A stretch of 64,000 bases of DNA, from assembly GCA_950097015.1 (NCBI GenBank), contig CATNEN010000034.1:6156501-6220500 (forward strand), given 5' to 3'. Every line of letters starts with the position of its first letter. Positions within the stretch are counted from its first letter, which is position 1. The DNA is from Macrostomum hystrix. Lineage: Eukaryota > Platyhelminthes > Macrostomidae. The translations under genes and the position numbers were made by a program. Positions 52,201-61,812 of the stretch are shown one piece after another. Under the pieces are notes generated by a model, which saw nothing but the letters and a program-made list of their open reading frames with translations, did no database searches and was not told the origin of the DNA.

Positions 52201-52654
52201 CGTAAGCTGATAATCCATCTGGTGAAATTGTCACATTCAGCAAGGTGTGATTTGTACCATCCAAGACTGGGTGTTGGCGCACCCGAATCTGAGTTATCCA
52301 AGGCAGAGCAGCTTGGCTATTGGCTGAACAGTTAAGGACTAGTCTAGAGCCAACTATTGCATTGCGGCTAGGCTGCAGATTCAATGCTTGAGAAATTGTG
52401 GTTTAGAAAACGCTTATATTTGCATTAAAAACACTTAATCATGTGACTTTATTTGGCAACAAAGGAGTTTTATTAGTCCAAACATAAAATGCTATAAAAT
52501 CATGTCATTTTGTGCTATATTATTCCATTTCGAATAAAAAATACTTACAGAAATTGTAGAAATCTCTCTCAGTGATTGAAGACACTGGATAGTTGGCCAA
52601 CCAGTGGGAATAAAAAATGGATCCAAACAGACAAAATAATGCCTTGTTTGGCAT
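46287..52654 (-). CDS. Single-pass receptor with Ig-like, cytokine-receptor-like and FN3-like domains
   Basis: Six coding exons on the minus strand join in phase: 52654-52549, 52386-52063, 51550-51397, 50112-49889, 48376-47025, 46422-46287 (about 765 residues so far). A signal peptide (MPNKALFCLFGSIFYSHWLA) is followed by an Ig-like domain (VGSRLVLNCSAN to VVYDCVG). A Cys-rich module follows with C-x-W in GHCDWGRIC (about 228-230) and VRAELCNSIG leading to FDRRDKEKPLP, which resembles the end of class I cytokine receptor D1. Next is an FN3-like domain ending YNMSVSCRPRYFSGHESD where a WSXWS box would be expected, then two or more further FN3-like segments. A transmembrane helix at about 678-698 is followed by basic CYRKRHRRDP and a short tail. 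Many N-x-S/T sites. The layout recalls gp130/Domeless, but WSXWS is not intact and the family call is inference. The last donor is weak (GTTTGT); without it the protein would end at 46980. A possible last exon is 46132-46113. An acceptor just upstream of the ATG implies a 5' UTR exon. Confidence 0.7.
46610..46858. repeat. Foldback (MITE-like) imperfect inverted repeat of about 250 bp
   Basis: Left arm from about 46610 (CGTCGAGTTATTCAACGG, then GGTCAGATTTTTCCC, CACGAATTAGCACTGC, GCCTCGGCA) matches the complement of the right arm ending about 46858 (GGAAAAATCCGACC, GCAAATTCGTG, TGCCGAGGAGG) with small indels. The arms nearly meet in the middle. It lies in a receptor intron. Confidence 0.7.
48473..48581. 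repeat. Perfect 19-bp inverted repeat, 71-bp spacer
   Basis: GAAGTGTACGCTAGCTTCT at 48473-48491 and its exact complement at 48563-48581, just upstream of receptor exon 5. It may be a short MITE or a hairpin; no clear target duplication was found. Confidence 0.75.
49053..49583 (+). mobile_element. 3' fragment of a non-LTR retrotransposon ORF (post-RT C-terminus)
   Basis: A 176-codon frame inside a receptor intron, antisense to the gene. It has the C-terminal pattern of LINE reverse transcriptase proteins: TMSRFRLGNHKLACE, then CPKCRVEVESETHIFFRC, a zinc-finger-like CxxC...HxxxxC motif, then a hydrophobic tail. The reverse transcriptase itself is absent, as expected of a 5'-truncated insertion. 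The frame is uninterrupted to its stop, suggesting a fairly young insertion. It differs in composition from the element at 1-1204. Confidence 0.7.
50135..50200 (-). mobile_element. Possible 3' end of a truncated SINE
   Basis: AATAATAATAATAATATTAG followed about 35 bp later by GACACTAGACCCGCAC mirrors the 3' end of the intact SINE at 43964 (ATT tail and GGGTCTAGTGTC on the minus strand). It lies about 20 bp from the receptor acceptor at 50113. Confidence 0.4.
50770..51355. repeat. 29-30-bp tandem array in a receptor intron, about 20 copies
   Basis: Unit GCCTCAATCTGAGGATCTGT plus GAGGACTGTA, with GGGGATCTGT and GGGATCTGT variants. It ends about 40 bp before receptor exon 3 (51550-51397, minus strand). 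Core related to the arrays at 40005 and 60350. Confidence 0.93.
51675..51912 (+). mobile_element. tRNA-derived SINE, family A, best preserved copy
   Basis: GGGTTGCAGCTCAGTGATAA (A box), CGGACTCACGACTTAAAGG, GGTTCGATTCTC (B box), then body with TTAGCAAGACACTTAACTCT, CCAGCATTAGCTGGGGTAAT, CCAGTCCATGGACTGAACAG and an AATAAATAAATC tail. It sits in the receptor intron between exons 52063 and 51550, antisense to the gene. Confidence 0.85.
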
Positions 52655-53294
52655 GATTAACTGAAACAAAAAGAGTTAAAAGTAAGTAGAAAAAGAACTA
52701 GTTTAAAAGAAGTCAAATATATACTCAAATTATCAACAAATAGCTATTGAACAGCTAAATGACTTTTGTAAACTTAACAGGATTATAAAGCCCATGAGCC
52801 AATTATAGTTCAATCTTATCTGAGCCAACTTAGATAAGAAGCTTTGTACAGTAGAATTTTTTGTTAAGCTTGGAAAACATTAATCAGGTTGTGAACTTCA
52901 TTTTGGCAAACACAATATATTTTAGGCAATATGCAAAATAAGGCTGGTTTTAAAGGCTCTTAGGAATAGTAAAAGACAATAAATTATGCATTTTGAAAGA
53001 TAATGAATTCTGACCTAAAAACCATGACATATATTACATATGAAGCCTATATAAAATATTGAAAAAAATCATTATAGTAACTTTGCCTTAAATAACAAAA
53101 TAAAAATTGCAGGATGGCTGTATGCAATGGCATATCATTTGGAAATACTAGACCAGCAGCCAACCAACAAGGAGACAATTCTGACCATTCCACTGACTCT
53201 GGAGCACATATGCACATGAATACTATATACATCCACACACTTACACATGGTCTATACATATGCACTGACTTTCTCATTAGCAGACAGTGCACAT
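52655..53294. other. Receptor upstream region
   Basis: AT-rich. A splice acceptor abuts the start-codon exon (52661), so a non-coding 5' exon is probably here or further right. It was not located. Confidence 0.4.
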
Positions 53295-53447
53295 TTTCAC
53301 TGTGCTTTAGAGGTTAGCCCTCATGGGGCATAATTTGTTCAACAAGTTTCCTAGCCCCGTACAAGCATTGACATGGAATCGAGCTCAGGGACCTTAGTGC
53401 AAGAGGAAAATACATTATACCACTTAACCACTCTGCCACTCACTCCT
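53295..53447 (-). mobile_element. tRNA-like SINE copy (family with Ser/Leu-type head)
   Basis: Minus strand opens GGAGTGAGTGGCAGAGTGGT, followed by TAAGTGGTATAATG, then a degenerate B box GAGCTCGATTCC, then GGGGCTAGGAAACTTG-type body. It is related to the copy at 14840-14937 (shared AAGGTCCCTGAGC between the boxes). Confidence 0.65.
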
Positions 53448-55679
53448 ACATTTTGTCATTAGTGAATAATTATGCAAAGAAGCTTTAAAATAGCTATAAA
53501 AACGAATTAGCTATATTACATGCTATCACATTCAGCATATCTGTTTAAAAGATTTAACTGTCTTTAGCATAGCTAGCTTTTTATCACTGTACATTAGGTC
53601 ATAATAATGTGGGTCATAAAAAATAGAGCCTACAAAATATATTTTTTTATTTAGCGATTCAGTCATAATATATATTTTACTTCTTCCATCAGTAATATAC
53701 CGACAATCTGACATGACAACCTTCTGAAATATTAGATAAATTAATTAGACAAAGAGTCCTAGTACTTGTAGAAATGCTAAGTAAGTTAGTAATACTCATT
53801 TTTAATTATATTCATGCTATTATCAATTTTTAATATAAAAATTCTAATATATTTTACACCTTTTGATGATCAAGTAAAAAAAATTAAGTTCTTCATAAAA
53901 AAGTCAACCTAAACTACGCTTCTGCAAAGTTTCGCTCGAACTACCTTTGCTTAACTTCGTTTCCTACAATGCTTTTATTTCGAATGTAAAGTCTATAATA
54001 TTTAACAAGTATAACTAACGCGATAAGTATTTTGTCTAGCTAAAGGGCGATAATATATTTAATAAAGCACATCTAAAATTATATAAGTTTTTAACGTGTT
54101 TTAATACGAACTTTTGTACTATATTTTGTATAAACAAATTTTAGTTAACTTTTTTAAATGGTAATATAAAGCTTGATTATTAAAAATGATAAGGCATGCA
54201 AGTAGCAACAACTACAACACAAATGACAAATGCAAAGGCAAAAGTTAATGCACAACATGTTTTGTGAGACTCATGCTTCGTAACATTTATAAACTGTTCT
54301 TAATAGGAATAGAATAATAGTAATAGTAATAGTAATATTAATAGTAATGGAAGTTTACTTGTCCTAACAGTAAGATATTAAAATAATTTTCTATGGAGTC
54401 TAGTTGTCTGACAACCATATGTAAATCGCTTTTTGCAAGCATTGCGTGATATATAGCTTTAATCAAGAGGCTACAAAAGCTTTAAAAGTAGTTAAACAAA
54501 CAACTTAGTAAACCACATGTATGTATATAATTTCAATTATTTAATTGAAGTTTCTATTTTAGCAACCCTAAACTACATCTTTTTTGTTTCTGACATCTTT
54601 AATTATGTTTGTGCATGTAAAATAATTTAGAATTTTGTTGACATATATTTATTTCAATGAAGATAAAACTTGTTTAGGATATTTACATTACTTTGTGAAA
54701 ACTGTTACTGCCCTGGGCTGGACACCATAATTATATTAACTGACTACTGGTACCAGCTGGTTTTAATAAAACTCAAACTGAAGCACTTGCTTTTTTATAT
54801 GATATGTATTACTATTAATAATCTTGCTAAATATAGATTTTTGTGTATTTGTAATTCAATAGGTACCATAATAATAACTAATAAAATGCTTAATTGGTTA
54901 CACCTACCTTGATTAGGCATGATAGTTATGCATCCGATAGTACTGTTGCACTATGTGAATGCTGTTAAATTAACTTTTATCAATTAGTTAGGTTGACAAA
55001 AATCTACAGCCTTAGACACAATATTTACTAATACTAGTTCTGTAGTTTAAATATACTAATTTTCATGTGTTGTTTGTCTGTGTGTGTGTCTGTGTGTCTG
55101 TGTCATTTCGACATCTCCTCCTAGAATACTGGCAACTCAGCATTGAAACTTATATGGGAAAATGAGAAATTTTCCAAAGTCGGCTATAGGCTATTTTAAT
55201 TCTGAAATTTCAAATTCTAAGATCTTCAAAAAAGCAGAAGAAAGTGTAAGTAGTATTGAGTACCCACCATGTCCCTTCCCTTGGTGAAAAATCAAATGGT
55301 TGCATCATGAAATTGTCACCCATCTATTTAGTGTAGGCCTATTTTCTCTCCAGCAGGGTCTGCACTCAGTTTTGAAAATGGGGTGGATAGGTGGCCGTTC
55401 GCACATTCTAACTGCCTCTGTGTATTGGTGGAGAGAGGGTATAGTGAGTTATTTCTATTGAGGGGTCTGATTTGTTCAATATTGAAGTGCGTACAATGGG
55501 CTGTGGCAGAGTTGGCTGGGTAAAATTCAATAAATAAACTTGGTGGGTCTCTCACTATAGGCAGAGAAGTATGTACTTGCTAAACTGGCTGCCCTTTGCG
55601 CTAAAAGGCAGTGAAATTTCAAATGAGGATTGTTCTTTTGCTTTTCAAGATTGGTGGATAAAATTTCTTCTGCTAGAAA
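53448..55679. other. Intergenic, no gene seen
   Basis: Long AT-rich stretch with TAATAG microsatellite traces near 54310-54350 and a TGTG run near 55075-55100. No exon recognised. Confidence 0.5.
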
Positions 55680-55935
55680 GAAATGAGGCGATGGGAGATC
55701 AGTTGATAGGAGATAAGGCAATGGGAGATCAAGGCAATGGGAGATGAGCTGACGGGAGATGAGGCAATGGGATATGAGGTGATGGGAAATCAGGTGATTG
55801 GAGATCAGGCAATAGGAAATCAGGCAATGGGAGATTAGGCGATGTGAGATGAGCTGACGGGAGATGATGCGATGGGAGATAAGGTGATAGGAGATGAGGC
55901 AATGGGAGTTCAGGCAATGGGAGATGAAGCGATAG
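55680..55935. repeat. Short 15-16 bp GGAGATGAGGCAATG-type array
   Basis: Irregular copies of GATGGGAGATGAGGCAATGG with GCTGACGGGAGAT variants. Purine-rich on the plus strand. Confidence 0.85.
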
Positions 55936-56967
55936 GAGTTCTCTCCCCTCAACTTCCTGTGGAGGAGGAATTCTGCTCGTACTAATATATATCCCTAATG
56001 TAATAACTGTATCTAAAATTATGCAATTTAGAAGCGTGGCTATGTTTGTTCATATCCCTTCTTTATTCATTTTAACACCTGGCTCTTTTTACCCTCTTTG
56101 CAGTCTATTGTTAGTTGGGTTTGACAGATAACTAGTAGATCTAGCCTTTAAGTTTATGTTATGTGAGCTTGAGGCTAAAACATGTGATATTAAAAAACAA
56201 ATCTACACATTATATAGTACATTTTCATGAGATGAAACAGTAGTACATATAACAATTGTTTAGCCTGCAATAATTAATTACTTATATAATCACTTGATAT
56301 GTAGCTTCACCATTGCTTTGTTTCCACTGCCCTGCTGAAGGCCCAGCTCCTACAGAAAATTGAGTCATTTGTACATATGAAGATATATATTCATCCTATA
56401 TAGACAAGGATAGTAGTAAGATTGTGCTAGGCCTATACAGAAAAATAAACAGTGCACCAATCCAGTGACATATTGGGTGGGGAAAGAAAATACTTTGCCC
56501 AAAACAAGAGACTCTCCCCCTAGCCTAGAGATGTGGGATGATTGTGGAATAGAGTTCCTTAGATCAGTTTGCCCACTTTAACATTCAGGGTTGGCAAAAG
56601 ACAGGCCAGTGGGCCTGATAAAGAGTCTTGCACGTCAGAGATTAGCAACCACTTGTTTACAATATAAACAGTGTTACATGTTCCAGTGCTATTTGAGCTC
56701 ATGGTTGTATGATATAAGAAAGATTCTATGTATAAAAATTCATGACCATTGATTTTTGTAGTAAATAATTTTTTTTTGCTTTTTTTCACAAATTGATTAC
56801 TCGTAATTGTTTGTTTATTAGGACTTGAATATATTTTCTTCAAAATTGCCAAAATATTATTCTGGTTTCCAGGCAGTGGGAGCCCGCAAGGTTGCGAGTG
56901 AAGCCTGGCGGTTTTGTCCAAACTAAGGAGCTATAATTCGGCATCTAAATAAATCAAAAAAAGAGAA
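55936..56967. other. CNBP upstream region
   Basis: AT-rich with no gene recognised. The 120-codon minus frame at 56559-56921 has no family similarity. Confidence 0.45.
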
Positions 56968-58241
56968 ATGAACAACAGAGCCAATAGCAACAGCTGTTAT
57001 AATTGCGGCGATATTGGCCACTTCGCACGTGACTGTGTCAATGGAGGCACCGCCGATGGTCAAAGTCGGGCTCCGCGAAGAGGAGCCGGACCCAGTCGAG
57101 GCCGCCGAGGAGGCAGGGGCGGCGGCAGTGATGGTGCTGGTGGAAGGCTCCGCCAGGATGGCGACGGCGACTTGGGCGAAGCTCCGGTGTGTTACAAGTG
57201 CCACCGACCTGGTCACTTGTCGCGCAATTGTCGCCGTGGTGGCGGCGGGAACCGGTGTTACAAGTGCAACTGTTTGGGCCACTTGGCCAGCCAGTGCACG
57301 CGGGAGATACCGGCCGGCGCTTGCTACAACTGCGGCTCAACTGAGCACATTCAGCGAGACTGTCCCGAGCCGTTGACAAAGGCTTGCTACAGGTTGGGGT
57401 TTGCATCCCTTTATTGAGTTTAATCAATTTAGTGCTAAACGAATCTCGGTAAAAATAAAAAAACTGAGTTAAAAAACTGTCCATCAGCCAACCTCTTACC
57501 TGATATCTTCTAAATACATTTAAAGGTGCGGCGACAAAGCCCACCTGGCCAAGGATTGCCCAAATAGCGTGTCGGAGGATCGGTCCTGCTACAACTGCGG
57601 ACAAACTGGCCATCTAAGCAAGAATTGCCCGATTCTCAAAACTGGCGAGACCATCTGCTACACGTGAGCGAAGTCCTTGTGTCTGACTGTAATATTGAAG
57701 ATTAATTAAGTATTGCTTAAGATCCTTTAAGCTGTACTGCCATCCTCCCAGATCCTCAGACTGAGCAGCCATCCTCCCAGATCCTCAGACTGAACAGCCA
57801 TCCTCCCAGATCCTCAGACTGAGCAGCCATTCTCCCAGATCCTCAGACTGAGCAGCCATCCTCCCAGATCCTCAGACTGAGCAGCCATCCTCCCAGATCC
57901 TCAGACTGAGCAGCCATCCTCCCAGATCCTCAGACTGAACAGCCATCCTCCCAGATCCTCAGACTGAACAGCCATCCTCCCAGATCCTCAGACTGAACAG
58001 CCATCCTCCCAGATCCTCAGACTGAGCAGCCATTCTCCCAGATCCTCAGACTGAGCAGCCATCCTCCCAGATCCTCAGATCTCAAGATTCCAGTGCTTAT
58101 GTAGAGAATTTCTCTTCATTCGCAAATTGCTCTACTTTCAGTAGTAAAAAATAGCGCGGCATGATTTTCAGGTGCCAAAAGTCGGGCCACATTGCCAAAG
58201 ACTGCCCTGCCAAAGCGTCAGAGGCGAAGCGGAGCGAATAA
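56968..58241 (+). CDS. cnbp: CNBP (cellular nucleic acid-binding protein), seven CCHC zinc knuckles
   Basis: Exons 56968-57392, 57526-57663 and 58172-58241 join in phase 2, 2 and give 210 residues. CNBP binds G-rich single-stranded DNA and RNA and controls transcription and translation. Seen: seven knuckles, CYNCGDIGHFARDC, CYKCHRPGHLSRNC, CYKCNCLGHLASQC, CYNCGSTEHIQRDC, CYRCGDKAHLAKDC, CYNCGQTGHLSKNC and CYTCQKSGHIAKDC, with an Arg/Gly-rich (RGG-type) linker between the first and second, exactly the CNBP order. The fourth knuckle has Glu in place of the usual Gly before His. Knuckles 5 and 7 are each split by an intron after the second residue. The second intron holds a 29-bp array. The stop codon overlaps an AATAAA (58237-58242). 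Confidence 0.95.
57730..58082. repeat. 29-bp tandem array in CNBP intron 2, about 12 copies
   Basis: Unit CCATCCTCCCAGATCCTCAG plus ACTGAGCAG. It is the reverse complement of the array at 60350-60900. Confidence 0.95.
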
Positions 58242-58552
58242 ATCATTGGTCGCGGCTACCAAAGTTTCAGTCCATATCGGCTTAACTCAGTCAGTCTGAC
58301 TGCCTGTACACACCAGTGCATATGCTTTGAATTTTAACACTAACTTTTATAACTATTACATAATATTATGTAGGATGGTTGCCTACCCATATTTGGCCCT
58401 TACATCTTTGCTTGTTGCTTCATCCCTTTTTGCTGTCTTATTGCTAGCTAAGTGTATGGATAGTCAATTTTTAATTATTATTAAATTAGTCTTCCGGTTA
58501 GTTAATTAGAATTCGATTGAATATTACATCATAGTCAGTCACTGACACTTTT

Positions 58553-59215
58553 TCAACTGGCATTATGACCTCATGGTCAGTCGCTGTCACTGTTCCAACT
58601 GGCAGTATGACCTCATGGTCAGTCGCTGACACTGTTCCAACTGGCAGCATGACCTCATGGTCAGTCGCTGACACTGTTCCAACTGGCAGTATGACCTCAT
58701 GGTCAGTCGCTGACACTGTTCCAACTGGCAGTATGACCTCATGGTCAGTCGCTGACACTGTTCCAACTGGCAGTATGACCTCATGGTCAGTCGCTGACAC
58801 TGTTCCAACTGGCAGTATGACCTCATGGTCAGTCGCTGACACTGTTCCAACTGGCAGCATGACCTCATGGTCTGTCTCTGACACTGTTCCAACTGGCAGT
58901 ATGATCTCATGGTCAGTCGCTGACACTGTTCCAACTGGCAGTATGATCTCATAGTCAGTCGCTGACACTGTTCCAACTGGCAGTATGATCTCATGGTCAG
59001 TCGCTGACACTGTTCCAACTGGCAGTATGATCTCATAGTCAGTCTCTGACACTGTTCCAACTGGCAGTATGATCTCATAGTCAGTCGCTGACACTGTTCC
59101 AACTGGCAGTATGATCTCATAGTCAGTCTCTGACACTGTTCCAACTGGCAGCATGACCTCATGGTCAGTCTCTGACACTGTTCCAACTGGCAGCATGACC
59201 TCATGGTCATTATAT
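58553..59215. repeat. 42-bp tandem array, about 16 copies, open on both strands
   Basis: Unit begins TGACCTCATGGTCAGTCGCT and continues GACACTGTTCCAACTGGCAGTA. Period 42 gives 14-residue repeats in several frames of both strands. It is located 3' of CNBP and has no gene context. Confidence 0.93.
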
Positions 59216-60349
59216 TCGTACCACCTCTCTGACAATTATTTTTCACAATTTCACAAGATTTTTAACAATCATTTTTCTATAGTTTAGGGTTTGTAGCTTA
59301 GCGGTGTGGTATAATTATCTGCTAGTAACTTTTTTTGTCCTTGTTTCGATGCAATGGCCAGGGAAGGGAAGGGATTTTTCAAGTTTTGCCTTTATCAAAA
59401 TTAGTTTTATTTCTTTTTATGATTTTTTGGTACACTGTTGTGTATAAAAATTTCTATAATTTGCCATGACTAAATACTAATCGCTTTCTTTATAAAGTAT
59501 AAAGATTCGCTCACTATCCCATGGCGATCTTAATTTCTTTTATGGTTGTAAACTCGTCATTGGTTTTTACATAGATTGTATTAATTATAAAACATCAGAT
59601 TTTGTTACCTTTTTCTATATGTAAACGCAGATTTTTTTGAAAATGTTTTGATTTCGTTTTTTATCTAGCTAAACAAATTTTTAATGATAGTTTTTATTTT
59701 TTTCCTGTGAAACAAAATGGAAAACATTTTGAACTGTTTTTATTTTGAAAATATTTCACTATGGTACATTTACAATAAGTACAATGCTGTCGATTTCATA
59801 CACATATATAACTCTAGAGAAAATTCTGAAATGTTTTTAATAAATAAAGTGAGTTACAGTCTATTTATTATCTCTAAATAAATCATTTGTTTTAGCTTCT
59901 CTGTGTTGCTCATTATTAACATTTAAAGATAAGATAGCGCTTGGTCCAACCAGTTGTTGCGCTGTTGCTAGCCAATATGGTTGCTATCGAAATTTTATTT
60001 ATGCAATCCTAAAAGCGCGAGGTTTAAAAAGTTTTCATTTTCTCTTCAGATGCACTGTTCTTTGAATCAGCCAGTTTTGATAAGATTAGCAAATGGCAAA
60101 AAAAATTAATAGTGGTGCGAGCGCTCTCGTGACCTGTGGTCCTAATGCATGATTGGCTTCGTCACGTGACTGCTCTTTGCTCAAGAAATAAAAAACACGA
60201 ATAAGAAGCGGCGCCGACTAATTTTCTGCCAACAATATGGTGTACTGAATAGCTTATATAAGAGCATAGGTGTGGCTGACACTAAGTAGAACAGGCTACA
60301 ACCGGCCTGCAGGGCCAAGCCAGATTTAGGATCTCAGTCTGGCAAAGAC
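59216..60349. other. Intergenic with a promoter-like stretch at its right end
   Basis: AT-rich and unique to about 60100. The last 250 bp are less AT-rich and hold an E-box palindrome and a TATA-like site, listed separately. No downstream coding exon was found. Confidence 0.4.
60151..60264 (+). promoter_or_regulatory. Promoter-like cluster: inverted CCAAT, GTCACGTGAC E-box, TATATAA
   Basis: GATTGGC at 60151, GTCACGTGAC at 60161-60170 and TTATATAAGAG at 60254-60264 are in plausible promoter order on the plus strand. No gene follows except the antisense USP; the transcript, if any, is unknown. Confidence 0.3.
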
Positions 60350-60904
60350 TGCTGCTCAGCTGCTCAGTTTGAGCAGTCTGGGACAATGGCTGCTCAGTCT
60401 GAGGATCTGGGACAATGGCTGCTCAGTCTGAGGATCCGGGAGAATGGCTGCTCAGCTTGAGGATCTGGGAGGATGGCTGCTCAGTCGGAGGATCTGGGAG
60501 GTTGGCTGCTCAGTCTGAGGATCTGGGAGGATGGCTGCTCAGTCGGAGGATCCGGGAGAATGGCTGCTCAGTCTGAGGATCTGGGAGGATGGCTGCTCAG
60601 TCTGAGGATCCGGGAGAATGGCTGCTCAGCTTGAGGATCTGGGAGGATGGCTGCTCAGTCGGAGGATCTGGGAGGTTGGCTGTTCAGTCTGAGGATCTGG
60701 GAGAATGGCTGCTCAGCTTGAGGATCTGGGAGGATGGCTGCTCAGTCGGAGGATCTGGGAGGTTGGCTGCTCAGTCTGAGGATCTGGGAGGATGGCTGCT
60801 CAGCCTGAGGATCTGGGAGGATGGCTGCTCAGTCTGAGGATCTGGGAGGATGGCTGCTCAGTCTGAGGATCTGGGAGAATGGCTTTTCAGTCTGAGGATC
60901 TGTA
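60350..60904. repeat. 29-bp tandem array, about 18 copies
   Basis: Unit GCTGCTCAGTCTGAGGATCT plus GGGAGGATG. Inverted relative to the CNBP intron array at 57730-58082. Confidence 0.95.
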
Positions 60905-61239
60905 AGGGATACCAGTCTTTCGAAGGATAAAGAAAGGTACAGGCTGCAGACATACCAGCGAAGAGTTCTGCTAATGCATGCCAGTTTCAAAAGATTCAGT
61001 TTATGGAAAGGCAATGTTTTAGTATAAATGAAAGATTGTTATGGGTAAAGTTCACGTAGTATAAACGAAAATCAGTACGAGTTTATTATGAGAATGCGTT
61101 GATTTATGCGGAACAATGTGCTATTTTTGGACTGATTGTGAAACAGTGGGCGCAACTAATTTAACTAGTTAATGGTGGTTTCTTAAACGTTGTCCTTAGG
61201 AAGGAATTGTCAGCCAGATCCCTCGACTACGTCAGGGCC
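60905..61239. other. 3' flank of the USP gene
   Basis: Unique sequence. TTTATT at 61082-61087 (AATAAA on the minus strand) is a candidate poly(A) signal about 155 bp past the USP stop. Confidence 0.4.
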
Positions 61240-61812
61240 TCAGACTCCGGCTCCGGGTGGCTTGGCCGATCCGCCGGCCATTTTGTCCACGGAGACCTTT
61301 CGACTGCCAACGGAGATCTTGCGATTGTCCACCGAGGACTTGCGGCTAGCCGGCTTCTCCGGCGGAATGATGAGCACAGGCCGCTGGGCATGGTGCAGAA
61401 CGTAGTCTGAGACGCTGCCTAGAAAGGTGCGGCGCAGGGTGCCCATGCCTCGGTTGCCCATGATGATGATGCTGGCTTCCTCCTCCTTGGCCACCTCCAC
61501 AATGGCCTGGCCCGGATCGTTGGTGACGCGCTCAACAAACTTTGTCTCGTTGGTGACACCGAGCTGGCGGCAGCGCTCGCGCACCGACTTGCCAATCTGG
61601 GCGCCGGCCTTCATGGCCTCCTTCATCATGTCGGCGTAGACCTCAGAGTTGGCGATCAGGCTGGTGCCGGTGCCACGCGGCAGCGACGGCGGCTCGATGG
61701 CGTAGGTGAAGATCAAGAAGTCGGAGGACTTGTTCATATTTTCAGCGTAGAATGCTACGGCCCGGTGGCTGTGGTCGCTGCCGTCCACTGCGATGAGAAT
61801 GCGGCGAGTCAT
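61240..61812 (-). CDS. Universal stress protein (UspA-type, ATP-binding)
   Basis: Intronless minus-strand frame of 190 codons. The start MTRRILIAVDGSDHSHRAV and the late MGNRGMGTLRRTFLGSVSDY segment give the UspA nucleotide-binding pattern G-2x-G-9x-G(S), followed by RPVLIIP, the last strand. USP proteins are small cytosolic ATP-binding stress proteins; animal copies are found in several invertebrates but not in most vertebrates. A C-terminal extension of about 35 residues beyond the fold carries RKSSV, RKISV and RKVSV, spaced by seven residues. High GC and no intron contrast with the neighbouring genes. A TATAAAA on the minus strand (61919-61925) lies about 107 bp upstream of the start. Confidence 0.94.
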   Translation of the reverse strand: MTRRILIAVDGSDHSHRAVAFYAENMNKSSDFLIFTYAIEPPSLPRGTGTSLIANSEVYADMMKEAMKAGAQIGKSVRERCRQLGVTNETKFVERVTNDPGQAIVEVAKEEEASIIIMGNRGMGTLRRTFLGSVSDYVLHHAQRPVLIIPPEKPASRKSSVDNRKISVGSRKVSVDKMAGGSAKPPGAGV

